A DNA stretch of 21,698 nucleotides from Plakobranchus ocellatus (Eukaryota > Mollusca > Gastropoda > Plakobranchidae): positions 543,038 through 564,735 of the forward strand of contig BLXT01001278.1 in assembly GCA_019648995.1 (NCBI GenBank), read 5' to 3'. The notes beneath the pieces are model-generated. The model saw nothing but the letters and a program-made list of their open reading frames with translations, did not search any database and had not been told where the DNA came from. Numbering within the stretch: position 1 is the stretch's first letter; each line of letters opens with the position of its first letter. Of this stretch, positions 10,412 to 20,870 are shown piece after piece. The position numbers and the translations under genes were made by a program.

Positions 10412-10920
10412 ATTGCTTTGTAATGTTGAAATGTAAAAACAAAATAGCTGAGTAATGTGAAAGATAATGATAATTGATAAGAGTAATTGATTCCAGGTCG
10501 TTTGTGATACCACCCTGATTATGGTGTTCATATCTCCTTACTTACAAGTTCTTTAACAACAGTTCTTTGATTGCGAGGATCAAGTTGTTTTCTATAATTT
10601 CCACATAAAGCTTTCAATGGGCGCTGTTTTCTCCAAGACATTTTGGATGGAATGGCAGTAAAACAAAATCCTCATGAACCATTGTTACACTGAAGAAACA
10701 TTAAACTAGTTGAATGCTTTATTTCGCCCATTAGTCCATTGTGTAAGTAGCTTATTGCGTCCATTAACTTCTACCACTCCTGGAGGATTTCAGTGGCGTT
10801 TTCCAATGTACGTCAAATTTTTATGCTCATGGAGTTCTTTGTATTTAGAAAAAAAAGGAGCTTCAATGCAGAGGACACGCTTGACTAAATATCCACGTTT
10901 TTATTTCTTTCTGTCCCTTT
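10412..10920. other. AT-rich spacer, no gene seen
   Basis: A 119-codon frame (10710-11069) starts here but depends on the GT and CT repeats for its second half. Its first 60 codons carry no recognisable motif. Confidence 0.6.
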
Positions 10921-11079
10921 GTGTGTGTTTGTGTGTGTGTGTGTGTATGTGTTGCTCTCTGTTTTTCTCTCCTCTCTGTCTGTACCTGCCTAGCCTATTC
11001 CCTTTATTTCGCTCTCTCCATCTCTCTCTTCCTTCCTCTTTCTCTAACTCTCTCTCTGTTTCTCTCTAGCTATCTATCA

Positions 11080-11117
<38 letters not shown>
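10921..11117. repeat. Compound (GT)n - (CT)n - (TA)n repeat
   Basis: A GT array (10921-10952) is followed by CT-rich pyrimidine sequence with TATC units (about 10953-11078) and a TA array (11082-11117). The assembly gap starts 66 bases further on, so the repeat block may continue into missing sequence. Confidence 0.95.
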
Positions 11118-11119
<2 letters not shown>

Positions 11120-11183
11120 TATAGCTTGGTTGGTACTACAATAGAAGTAAAAATGTATACAAATACCGCACTCCCAGAAACAG

Positions 11184-11654
11184 NNNNNNNNNNNNNNNNN
11201 NNNNNNNNNNNNNNNNNNNNNNNNNNNNNNNNNNNNNNNNNNNNNNNNNNNNNNNNNNNNNNNNNNNNNNNNNNNNNNNNNNNNNNNNNNNNNNNNNNNN
11301 NNNNNNNNNNNNNNNNNNNNNNNNNNNNNNNNNNNNNNNNNNNNNNNNNNNNNNNNNNNNNNNNNNNNNNNNNNNNNNNNNNNNNNNNNNNNNNNNNNNN
11401 NNNNNNNNNNNNNNNNNNNNNNNNNNNNNNNNNNNNNNNNNNNNNNNNNNNNNNNNNNNNNNNNNNNNNNNNNNNNNNNNNNNNNNNNNNNNNNNNNNNN
11501 NNNNNNNNNNNNNNNNNNNNNNNNNNNNNNNNNNNNNNNNNNNNNNNNNNNNNNNNNNNNNNNNNNNNNNNNNNNNNNNNNNNNNNNNNNNNNNNNNNNN
11601 NNNNNNNNNNNNNNNNNNNNNNNNNNNNNNNNNNNNNNNNNNNNNNNNNNNNNN
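11184..11654. other. Assembly gap, 471 N
   Basis: This run of unknown bases is bounded on the right directly by a CTAT array. Any open frame crossing it (for example 11126-11740) is an artefact. The number of N may be an estimate and not a true length. Confidence 1.

Positions 11655-11700
<46 letters not shown>
11655..11700. repeat. (CTAT)n microsatellite abutting the gap
   Basis: Eleven and a half uninterrupted CTAT units directly follow the Ns, so the gap is very probably an unresolved longer CTAT or CT array. Confidence 0.97.
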
Positions 11701-12550
11701 CCCAGACTCACTAACATGTTTGCTGAAAGGAACTTTCTGAGAGGTAAATGATTTATCTACAACGATTGACGTAAATGGATAGGAAAAGACGACTGTTCAT
11801 TCATTTTCAGCCCTTGTGGTTCCGTTGTTTTTAGTGTGTGAATCCAAAATGTTTTTTATTGAGTGCTGATGGTGTCAGAGTGTGGAAGGTGATCGATAGC
11901 GATAAAAAAAATACAAACTCGTTTTTGCAGACCATATGGAAATAATTTTTTGTTGGTACTACAACAAAGGGTGGATGATGATGCAGTTTGGTTCACACTT
12001 CAGCAAGTTGTTGTGAATGTACTTTAATTGATAAATTAACGATTGTTTGGTTGATATTGCAAACAAAAAAAATGAGTTTCGTCGTAGTTTGATTAATTCT
12101 TCAACAGATAGTGAGTATCAGTACAGACTCGTTGATAATGCTTTACAAATGCTGGATGTCAATGCAGTTAGGTTGATACTGATAAAAAAAAGGTTGTCAA
12201 ATCGTACATCGTGAATACAGGTTGATACTTGAAAAGAAGAAAAAGATGTCCATTTGAACTCACATTGATATTGCAACAATTTTGAGTGGCAATACAAACA
12301 ATGCCGTTTTACCAACTGAATTAATCACTGGTTGCAAACGAACATGAAATAAAAGGAACAACAGCGAACTACAACACAAACATGACCACATCTCTTTATA
12401 TTTCACGCTTTGATATGAAAGCAACAATACAAACTCGTTTTTGCAGACCAGGTGGAAATAATTTTTGGTTCCACAAACTATGTGTACAAGAACAATCGGT
12501 ACATGAAAACTCGTAATGGGAACAACATGGTTTGATATGAAGCACATGTA

Positions 12551-13381
12551 GTTGTTAGACCCAAATACCAGGTCAACTTTAGCCTGGAAGATGGGAAGGT
12601 CAATGATCTAACGGTGATGGGACTAGCCGGGCATTGTTTAAGAATAATGCTGGACTTTTTAGTTTATGCAATCTTTTTAAAGGAAGCAAGCTAGGTAAAT
12701 ATAATTGTTGATCAACAGACGAGATTCTCAATTAGACTAAGTTTCCTTTATAATAACATTTCAATTTGAAATCAAATATCTCACCAAAGCATAATCGAGT
12801 TTTTTTAGACACATTTTTCCACCAACAAGAAATATACAAATACGATCTTTTACTTCAATACTTTTTTAGTGTTGCTCGTTTAATAGAAATACGAGACTAA
12901 TATAAACTTACTCTTCATGGAATCACACCAAGCGAAACATTTTTAGGAACTAATATGGACACCACTAGATGGTGATTTCTGGGCTGGAACTAGAATGTGC
13001 CTTCCTTGCTGCTCTATGAAGCCTAAGGCAAAAGTAGAAATACCAATATGAGAAGTTCTTTAAGACGGATTTCTTGCAATTCTATGAGAAGAGAATAACG
13101 GAAACAAAAAAACGAACAAAAAAAAAATTCAAAGATTTAATCCAAATGATTTTTTTTTACTTTTCAAACCTTTGCAAGACAAGAACAAGAAAGACCAAAG
13201 AAATTTGATGGAATCCTGAAGGAAAATATTCACACTCATTGCGTGACAAGGCTTAGGTCATCCGAGTACGTTTTAATTAGTCATCTTGTCCAGACATAGT
13301 CACCTGTGTTTAATAAATGTCTGGACCAAGATCTCCTAACAGGTCATCAGCTCATATCTCGTTATATAGAGATAGCGCGAA

Positions 13382-13384
<3 letters not shown>
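12551..13384. other. AT-rich spacer, no gene seen
   Basis: A mildly GC-richer stretch at about 12545-12660 gives way to AT-rich sequence. No motif, RNA gene or element end was recognised. Confidence 0.6.

Positions 13385-13414
<30 letters not shown>
13385..13414. repeat. (GA)n microsatellite
   Basis: Fifteen uninterrupted GA dinucleotides. They produce an Arg-Glu run inside a short frame (13317-13526) that is not a gene. Confidence 0.97.
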
Positions 13415-13416
<2 letters not shown>

Positions 13417-14635
13417 ACCTCATTTATTTTGCTGTCTTTTCGCTTAACATAAATCACAGTTTTCTTGGTAATTTTATTGGATTTCTATCCCAATGTCTGT
13501 GCCGAGTGTGGTTGAGCCTAGTGTGAATTACAAGTTTGTCATGCGGTAAACTATCACTAACTGCATGTCCTCATCATACAGGCACGTAAACATCGTGTGA
13601 GTTATCCTGACAGCATAGGAAATGATATTCACGTAAAAGAAAATGATAAGTCAAGAGAAAAAATAACATAGTTTTAAAAAGCAGGAGGCCAACTTGACAA
13701 ACAAAAGAGTTTTTTAATACAAAAATCATTTTTTTAAGATGTGTTGAAAGAAAGTGTTAGTAAAGTAAATATAGGATCAGTCGACAATAGAAAGATATAA
13801 AGTTCCGTATTAAAAAAAAGCTTAGTTATTTGGAAAAGCAATATATTGTGCAATATACCAATGTCGACGATATCTTTCGAAAGTTCCATCTATCACGGCT
13901 AACCCCACCACGCTCTTTCTAATTAAAAAGCAGCTCATGATTTGAATTATTTCTGTCATAACTTCTTATTCAGATGAATCCTAAAAGAAACTATTATCTG
14001 CAAACTCTAACTTGTGTGTGCCTGTTGTGTATAAACTGTGAAAAAGATGGGCATTTAAAGGTATCCATTCGATGCTGGTCAACTTTACGATGCTGAGACC
14101 TGAGTTTTACTAAAAAAAACAACGTATTCAATAACATTTTGCTCAGGTTGATTTTGATCAGTTTAGAAAACACAACACTCTTCTTCAATAGTGTTAAACT
14201 TTTGCTGCAATAGTTTCAATGCATATTGACGGGGTTATAAAAATATTCCAAAACTGACCAACTTCAAAAGATTTTTTTAAATAATTGTTAAGTGTGAAAG
14301 AAAGTCAGAGCAACTGCGCTTCGAGAGAAGGTTTTCGTATAGCAAAACCAATGAAACATGAAATGATAAAATGCTTAGATGGGACTACATACAATAGGCA
14401 TGTAATCAATTTTGAAGTTGAACACCATTTAATGCGTGAAGTTCTATTCATTAAAGTCAAATTATACAGTTCAGATTATTAATAACAACATATATTTTGC
14501 CAGCTTCAAAATATATAATTGTATTTCAACCGATGAACGTTTTTCTCATAACTTAATAATACCATTAAACAAAGGGGGTGATTTCTTTCCAACTGTCATT
14601 AGTTTCAAAGGAATCAAAATGGATACTTTGTCCAC
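13415..14635. other. AT-rich spacer, no gene seen
   Basis: Several frames of 60-70 codons (13994-14188 minus, 14285-14482 plus, 14436-14651 plus) lack domains and lie in ordinary AT-rich sequence. No RNA gene was recognised. Confidence 0.6.
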
Positions 14636-14750
14636 TCAACATACTATCTAATACAAAAAGAAACACAGATATCTGTTTGAAATGTTATTTTAAGTCAACA
14701 TACAATCTAATACAAAAAGAAACACATATATCTATTTGAAATGTTATTTT
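14636..14750. repeat. 59-bp tandem duplication, two copies
   Basis: Copy 1 runs 14636-14694 and copy 2 starts at 14695. Both begin TCAACATAC and share TCTAATACAAAAAGAAACAC, then GAAATGTTATTTT. Only a few substitutions separate them (for example CAGATATCTG against CATATATCTA), so the duplication is fairly recent compared with the decayed elements nearby. Confidence 0.95.
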
Positions 14751-14801
14751 CGTCTCGCTCGTATTATTCGGACAAAACTATATTTAATGACTTTCAAACG
14801 T

Positions 14802-14857
14802 TAAAAATAAATTTTTCAATTTGATTTTTTAAAAATAAATTTTTGAATTAGATTTTT
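14802..14857. repeat. 28-bp tandem duplication, AT-rich
   Basis: Two adjacent 28-bp units begin TAAAAATAAATTTTT. They differ at two positions (CAATTT against GAATTA), 26 of 28 identical. The unit contains partial internal A/T complementarity. Confidence 0.9.
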
Positions 14858-15515
14858 TTTAAATTTAATATAAAAACTTTGAAAAATTATTTTTATCAGC
14901 ACCTTAGTATGTCTAAACGATATGTGATAGATGTTTGTGGTTTCTTGTACGATTTTTTTCATTTAAGATTGATCGACAACACTTTAGTTAGATGCTTGAT
15001 AGCTATCTTTAATGAATACTTTTGTTTCTTTCAACATGCATTAAAACCTTTAATCACCCTCTACTGGCAGATGTCTAAAGGCTGGAAATAGCTGGTCTCC
15101 TCTATCACCTTTCAGACAATGACAGTAGCACCTTCCATTCTGTTAAAAGATTAATACCATAGGTTTTGTTCCCATTTAAAGAAACGCCTGATTGAAAAAT
15201 ACATTTCTTTTTCTCAATGGAAGACACTTGACAGTTTTCCTGTTAGGAGAACATTATAAAAAAGCAAGCAATTTTAAGATGTCTTATATTAACTAGGGGG
15301 ATTAAATAGACTGTGTTAAGTAAGCTAGACTCTTGAAGCAATGTTGAATATCCCGTTGAAAGTATCTTTATAGCAGTGCTATTTACCGATCTCACCAGGG
15401 GCGTTTTAGTAAAGCAATTCTACCTAATACAAAACATTATACCTGAGGCCGTTCTTCATTTCAAATGGCGTAACATGTGCTGTTTCTTTCCCGCTTAAAA
15501 AAAATAATTGTTTTT
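14858..15515. other. AT-rich spacer, no gene seen
   Basis: A 70-codon plus-strand frame (14879-15091) is aromatic- and Leu-rich without a recognisable domain. Nothing else was identified. Confidence 0.6.
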
Positions 15516-15538
15516 ATATATATATATATATATATATT
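15516..15538. repeat. (TA)n microsatellite
   Basis: About eleven TA dinucleotides follow a short T run. Confidence 0.95.
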
Positions 15539-16282
15539 ATTTTTAATAGTTCACTTGACTCCTTGTGAAAAAATAAACTTGTAAAATGTTATGATGATTT
15601 CAGTTTGTGATTGCAATAGCGTTGAGCTATTTAATTATCAAATTCACTTTGTTATAGTCTTTTGTAGTTTTCTTAGTAAGAAATATTCTTGATTGCATTC
15701 CTAAAATATGTTCCGCCCTCTCCATGGGTTCATTTATCTATTTTCGATATCTCCCTACTGACTTTCTCTGCTAAGGGGAACTATCGAGCGAGATCAGAGG
15801 GATTTTATCTCAAGCAAGATCTGCGGCTCTATGGACGCATGATTATCCCCGTCCCTACGTTTTAAATCGATGGTCCCAATCTGATATAAAAATCCAGGAC
15901 GATTAGAAATCGATTCTCAGGTGTTAGGTAGTAAACAAAGTAAAGTGTGTGACGTGGATGTTGTGAATTTAATGGCAGCCTCGACCGTAAATAAGTTTGA
16001 AAAACAAGCGTTCAAATTGCCACGGTGCGAATGATTTCTCTACTCCAATATCGATACCACTACTGGCTCTCTTTATCGACAAACATGCCCAGTGTGAGTC
16101 AGAGGCCTTCGAAGAATTCAGGAGCGCCCTGCACTACTCTAGCATCTAGCGCCAGTGTAAAGAAGAAAAAGCTAAAGCAATATAAAGCTAGACACATCAT
16201 TTTCATACTATCCAGTTCTAGAGAAGCTATGCGGCAATTTTAGATTTATAAGAGCAAGTGTATTCCTCAGTAAGAACAAAGA
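15539..16282. other. Spacer with a locally GC-richer part, no gene supported
   Basis: Positions about 15770-16150 are less AT-biased than the surroundings and contain a 72-codon frame (16025-16243) with Ser/Thr- and Lys-rich content. No conserved domain, convincing splice-site pair or codon signal could be established, so an exon cannot be claimed. Confidence 0.5.
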
Positions 16283-16372
16283 GAAGCCATAGCTAGTTGT
16301 CATAAAATGGTTATCATGTTATAAAGAAGCCATAGCTTGCTAGTTGTCATAAAATGGTTAGCATGTTACAGA
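16283..16372. repeat. 43/47-bp tandem duplication
   Basis: Copy 1 (16283-16325) and copy 2 (16326-16372) both read GAAGCCATAGC, then TAGTTGTCATAAAATGGTTA and CATGTTA. Copy 2 carries an extra 4 bases (TTGC) after the first block and a T-to-G change (TTATC to TTAGC). Confidence 0.95.
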
Positions 16373-17213
16373 GATTAATGAGAATGCCATCACCTTTGTC
16401 CTCTGCTCATTTGTTTTTCCCGGTCCTATTTCCTGTCACTTCATATGAAAGCCACCCGCCCTTCCTCTTCGCCCATTTGAATAATTATCCTGTACTCTTC
16501 ATTACTTTCCAATCACCATTGAGACGCTTCAAAGAAGTTTCCCTCAACCGACTTCCTGTTACAAGCTTATATTACAGTTTTTGGACCCTTCCCATCAACA
16601 GGACATTAACTTAATGGTCTAAAAACAGAGGGGAACACTTTTGTATACTTTATCTTATAACCTTTATACTGAATATATTGAGATGCAATTTTGATAGTGA
16701 AATCCAGCTGAGTTATCTGATACAATATTTTAAAGTTTTGAGTTTACTTTGGAATGGAGTCGTGAGCAAAAATATTAAGGTACCAGAAGGTCGATAGTAT
16801 CAAAACGTGTACTAAAAAAAAATAAAAAGCTGTGGCCCAATATCAACATATCTAAGCATTCTCCGGGTGAATAATTTTTGTGAAATTCTCCGATCAACTT
16901 AATTTTAAAAATTCTAGGACTGTAAATAATAAAATGCTTACATTTTTTAAAGCTGAATTTATTAAAAACAAAGCAACTAAATTATGGAGATTTTTTAATG
17001 AATTTTAGCTTTTCAAACTTTAGAAACGACATGAGTATAGAATTTTCACCACTCATCATCAATACCATATAGTTTTGTATTATTGGTTAAAATTATCCTT
17101 GCTATAATTTATACATATGATGTATGACAGACACTGAATTCATTTGGTTAACCCAGAAACCAGCGACCTTGAGCATGGGGGATAATGCTAACGATGTCTC
17201 TCTTGTGAAGACT
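16373..17213. other. AT-rich spacer, no gene seen
   Basis: The 86-codon frame at 16354-16614 begins in the duplication and has no recognisable domain. The remainder is AT-rich with frequent stops. Confidence 0.6.
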
Positions 17214-17297
17214 TAGAGAGAGCGAGAGAGCGAGAGAGAGATAGACAGACAGACATACAGACAGAGACAAAGAGAGACCGAGAGAGATGGAGAGATA
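17214..17297. repeat. GA/GACA-rich purine tract
   Basis: Irregular GAGAGC, GAGA, GACAGACA and AGAGAC units give an imperfect dinucleotide/tetranucleotide array with purine bias on the plus strand. Confidence 0.95.
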
Positions 17298-18048
17298 TCA
17301 TGCAGCTATTATGTGTTGAAAGTATGAACCGTTTTAAGAAAATCTCCAAAAAAAATGGATCTTTTTCACTATCATGTTAGAAAAATTGGTAATAGCTCGT
17401 GACAGTTTCATTAAATTTTCCACCATGGCACGTTACAAAAGTGGAGAGAGACTTCTCTCAGGAGACATGCAAACTAATTATGTCTCAGAAAAGACAAAGA
17501 CTTTTCTCCCTGAAGAGTTTAAATCAGTTTTGGCTAAGATCGCACGGAGCTACAGTTTCCTTTGCTTTCTCTTAAAATTTAAATTCTCATACTGTTTGTT
17601 ACGGTCTGTCATTCATGTTTTTTATCCTTTTTTATTGCTTCATCTCTCCATTTCTATAAATGGTCTTTTACTTTTTTTCATTTTAGACTTGTCCTCCCCA
17701 CCTAAAGGCGTTTTATTCACTTGTAAGGTTTGTTCAAAAGTTTCAATAAAGTTCTTCTTCATCTGCCTTGTTATTCATTTCTTCTATCTTTCGCTACCCA
17801 ATTACTCAACTACACTTTTTTTGGTTCAAAGCCTCTTACATTTTACAGAATATAAATGTCTATACACTTTTGAATGATAGCTGCACTGAAGGACCATTGA
17901 GTAATCAGTGAACTTACGAAAATTTCTTTCTTGACAATTACTCATTAAAGGTTTATAGTAAAGCAATAGCAAAACTGAAAAAAAAAAAACCAGCAATCAA
18001 CAAAGGCAGCATGTAAATTTAAATCTGATTTATAAATATGCATAATAC
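17298..18048. other. Spacer with the longest open frame (167 codons), no gene supported
   Basis: The frame 17374-17877 reads a mixed-composition first third (about residues 1-62) followed by a Phe/Leu-rich tail. That tail simply reflects T-rich plus-strand sequence. No domain, signal peptide architecture or family resemblance was recognised. A processed exon fragment in the first third cannot be excluded, but the sequence alone gives no support. Confidence 0.45.
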
Positions 18049-18096
18049 ATACATATATATCATATATATATATGTGTGTGTGTATGTGTGTATACA
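18049..18096. repeat. (TA)n / (TG)n microsatellite
   Basis: CATATATAT units pass into TGTGTG and end in TATACA before a T run. Confidence 0.93.
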
Positions 18097-18129
18097 TTTT
18101 TTTTGGTAGGGAGAGGGGAAAAAGGAAAA

Positions 18130-18161
18130 GGGGGGGGGGGGGGNNNGGGGGGGGGGGGGGG
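18130..18161. repeat. G homopolymer with internal NNN
   Basis: A run of at least 14 G, then NNN at 18144-18146, then 15 G. The three Ns inside one homopolymer point to an unresolved base-calling or assembly junction. G runs of this type also form quadruplexes, which lower sequencing quality. Confidence 0.97.
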
Positions 18162-18370
18162 TCTGCCTTAAAAAAATAACGGACAAATGAATCAATGTTT
18201 TCGGTTAGAAAAATAAAAATTGAATTCCAAAATCTGTTTATTGTCCTGCAGCACTAAGTGTTTCCTTCAGGGCCAAAACGATTTTTGCATTATTTGAAAC
18301 CTCATGAGACCAAAAGAAAACCTGCTTGCAGACTTTTCATTCTGCTTTATTGTGTCTGACCCTTGAGCGT

Positions 18371-18424
18371 GTGTGGGTGTGACTGTGTGTGAGTGTGGGT
18401 GTGATTGTGTGTGAGTGTGTGTGT
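18371..18424. repeat. 22-bp GT-rich minisatellite, two copies plus tail
   Basis: GTGTGGGTGTGAYTGTGTGTGA occurs at 18371-18392 and 18393-18414, differing only by C/T at one position, followed by plain GT. It is a higher-order unit grown out of a GT array. Minus-strand His-Thr-rich frames across it (18267-18731 and 18347-18574) are artefacts. Confidence 0.9.
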
Positions 18425-18930
18425 CAAAGACCAGGGGCTCTTGAACAGAAAGAATCTTTTTTTTTCCCTGGTTTTTAGACACCTGAGCAGCAAAGCATGG
18501 GATTGAGAATCTGTAAAGTAACAAAACAGTGGTGAGACATAAACTGTCAATCGGGAGTGGAAAGTAAAAGACACAAATTTTAATTCTGTTTATGTAGGAG
18601 TTCTTAAATTCTGCCTGCCTTATTATTGTGATTTTGGCGAAAGAACAAAAAGTAAGAGGAAGGTGATAGGGTGAAGGATTCTGGATAATGTGAATGGCGG
18701 ATAGATTTACAGATTGTATTCTTGTGCACAATCTAATTTAATTTAATTATTGTGGTAAACTATTTTTAAATCATAACATATTGATTGATAAGGGCAGGAA
18801 AATAAGAACAGTCAGGCACTTAAACTTTCCTCAGGGTTAATGGGTTATATGGGTCGCTTTACCACGAAATGTTACTCCAATGACTATTGTTTGAAAAGCA
18901 ATTGGGTATGCATATATATATTTAGCGACA
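18425..18930. other. AT-rich spacer, no gene seen
   Basis: The span contains a T9 run near 18457 and no recognisable gene or element. Confidence 0.6.
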
Positions 18931-18968
18931 GAGAGAGAGAGGGGGGGGGGGGGGAGAGGGAGAGAGAT
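18931..18968. repeat. (GA)n with internal G14 run
   Basis: GA units surround about 14 consecutive G at 18941-18954, then GAGAGGGAGAGAG. This is a second G-homopolymer site within 1 kb. Confidence 0.93.
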
Positions 18969-19130
18969 GTAGGGAAGCATTACATTTACCGGTACCATTT
19001 TTAGAGGCCAGCGTTTTTTGCTGGCTTGGAGCAATGACGGTTACAGGCGATGTTATGCTAGTAAATGACAGACAGAGTAACTTTCTCTGTAGCCGTACTC
19101 TGTAAGTCTACGGGCCCACAAGAAATCAGT
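18969..19130. other. Spacer with a small hairpin
   Basis: GCCAGC (19007-19012) and GCTGGC (19020-19025) form a 6-bp stem around a T-rich loop. A role is not evident in this non-coding context. Confidence 0.5.
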
Positions 19131-19187
19131 TTGGTTGTTTTTTGTTGTTTTTGTTGTTTTTGTTGTTTTGTTGTTATTTTTTTTTTA
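19131..19187. repeat. (TTGTTTT)n-like T-rich array
   Basis: Units of TTGTTTT and TTGTT vary in T number and end in a T10 run. They give Cys-Phe (plus) and Lys-Gln (minus) frames that are not genes. Confidence 0.9.
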
Positions 19188-20257
19188 TATACTACCGAGA
19201 AAGTTAAACAAAAACCTGTGCGCACCCTTCTTTCACGGGTTAGATTCCGCCATCGCCACCGACGTCTGACCAGGTGAGGATCAAAATGCTTAAGATGACC
19301 TTGTAGTGAACGGACATTACTGCGCAGAAACAAACGAGCAAAAAGAATCAAGGAGAGCTTAGTAACCTTCTAAGCAAAGGCATGATAATTTTAGGTTTCT
19401 AAGATAATTAATTATTTTTCACAACCTGTGCATTCGACGATGTTTTCAATGAAATTGCCTTGTTATACTTTCTGAGCCCAGTATGATTTTATTCATTACG
19501 TATATCATTCATGATCGAATAGTCATCATCACGGGCTAGCCAACCTTCACAGAGCGTAATATTCTGAACTACCATGGAAACTAAGGACCTGATAGTACCT
19601 GAAATATCTACCAACAGTTCAGTTGTCTGTTTTGTATGTCTCTGCTTCTCTGCACAAGACAGCAGTCTTTAAGTGTATTTCTTAGTTACTCTTGTTCCTT
19701 TCGATAACCGAAAAACTCTTTTTTTTTCTCCGCAAGAATAATTGAATGATCATCTTTTCCCCGACACACTCTTTACTCTTAATTACTCATTTTAATCTAT
19801 GCTCTGTGCATTTACCAGTTTGTAGCCGTTCATTAAAAAAATATATGTCTAAGGTAGAGAGTAAAAACAAAGATGCGACGGCTTAATCTCTATACCCGTT
19901 CAGTAATGTCATCTAACAATACATAAACAGATGTTGGAAGAAAAGAGATTATCTGAAAAGTACCGGAACGAAGTTATGGCAGTGTGATCTTGACTTTTTA
20001 TCACATTAAAAAAAATCGAGCTATTCTGAAGACAGGGCATGGAGACTGGAATGTCTGTATAGCGAGGCAGAAATATCACATACCTCAGCCAGGTACTCAA
20101 AGTGTCAAAGGCCTGGCCTTGACTAGTCCGCGGATGAGTGCAGTCTAGCAGGTCTCGCTGTAACAGTACCTGGATGGAATGGATGGCTTTCCTTACATAA
20201 GTTTATAACTCTTAAGTTAAAATTATGAAATCATCTTGGTGGTCTGTCCTTCACACG
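19188..20257. other. Spacer, no gene seen
   Basis: A moderately GC-rich segment at about 20080-20180 includes a perfect AAGGCC-T-GGCCTT palindrome. Near 19240 GGTTAGATTCC differs at one base from a B-box consensus, but no A box stands at the right distance upstream. No gene or element could be supported. Confidence 0.6.
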
Positions 20258-20320
20258 CCCCCCTCCCCCCTCCTCCCTTCTCTCTTTCTCACACACACAC
20301 ACATACACACTCTCATCTCT
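20258..20320. repeat. C-rich tract followed by (CA)n
   Basis: CCCCCTCCCCCCTCC leads into CT units and then CA dinucleotides. Confidence 0.93.
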
Positions 20321-20475
20321 CGGTTGATCTGCATTTCTTCTGTGGTGAGTTTGAGCCCAACACTAACGCCTTGGCCATATGGGAACCTGAAATCCTGAGA
20401 TTACCGTTCAGTGTAATCAAGATATATGCACAAACGCCAAAGACCAATCTCACTATGATGCTCTTCAATTCATTA

Positions 20476-20683
20476 CCTCTCCCTCTTTCCCTCTCTTATT
20501 CTCTCTCACTCTCCCTCTTTTCTTCTCTTGTTCTCTCTTTCACTCTCTTTCTTTCCTTCTCTCATTCACTCTCTTTTTTTTCTCACTCTCTCTCTTTCTC
20601 TCTCTCTCTATCTGTCTATCTGTCTATCTGTCTATCTATCTATCTATCTATCTATCTATTTATCTATCTATCTTGCCCTCTCT
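20476..20683. repeat. Long (CT)n / (CTAT)n / (CTGT)n array
   Basis: Pyrimidine-only CT-rich sequence of about 130 bases is followed by alternating CTAT and CTGT units (about 20608-20673), then CT again. Ser-Leu-Tyr-Ile frames spanning it (20236-20742, 20528-20776) are artefacts. Confidence 0.97.
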
Positions 20684-20781
20684 CTCCTGTTCTTTTTTCG
20701 ACTGCTGTTGTATTTTCAGTCCTACGTGTGTATCATATCTAATAGCCTCTACTACTGTTCTCATCTTTTTATATGAAAATG

Positions 20782-20792
20782 TATTATTATTA

Positions 20793-20856
<64 letters not shown>

Positions 20857-20870
20857 CATCATCATCATTA
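20782..20870. repeat. (ATT)n array ending in (ATC)n
   Basis: About 25 ATT units, with one ATC interruption near 20791, end in a block of four ATC units. The switch to ATC at the right end suggests a point change that then spread by slippage. Confidence 0.97.

Larger units (their letters stand above)
11119..12550. repeat. Degenerate irregular repeat family around the gap (GGTTGrTACT motif)
   Basis: A core close to GGTTGRTAYTRCAA recurs at 11128, 11951 (TGTTGGTACTACAA), 12050 (GGTTGATATTGCAA), 12171 (GGTTGATACT), 12220 and 12264 (ATTGATATTGCAAC), with decayed forms near 12410 and 12530. Longer units support real homology. Positions 11911-11950 and 12427-12466 match at 38 of 40 bases, sharing ATACAAACTCGTTTTTGCAG. 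Positions 11970-11999 and 12151-12180 match at 23 of 30, sharing TGGATG and ATGCAGTT. Spacing varies from about 44 to over 100 bases, so this is an old, rearranged array or several related insertions. No protein was recognised. Frames at 12118-12315 and 12260-12547 on the minus strand lie wholly inside it. Confidence 0.7.

Noticed and set aside
11126..11740. 204-codon frame
   Set aside because: It consists almost wholly of unknown residues from the N gap plus CTAT-derived residues.
17374..17877. 167-codon plus-strand open frame, longest without simple repeat
   Set aside because: The second two-thirds are Phe/Leu-rich because the plus strand is T-rich. No domain, splice signal or family similarity was recognised, and one frame of this size is expected in 21 kb.
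18267..18731. 154-codon minus-strand frame
   Set aside because: It includes a His-Thr run from the GT minisatellite. The rest shows no recognisable domain.
19236..19275. B-box-like GGTTAGATTCC, possible tRNA or SINE
   Set aside because: No A box at a suitable distance, and a T-rich array occupies the upstream space.
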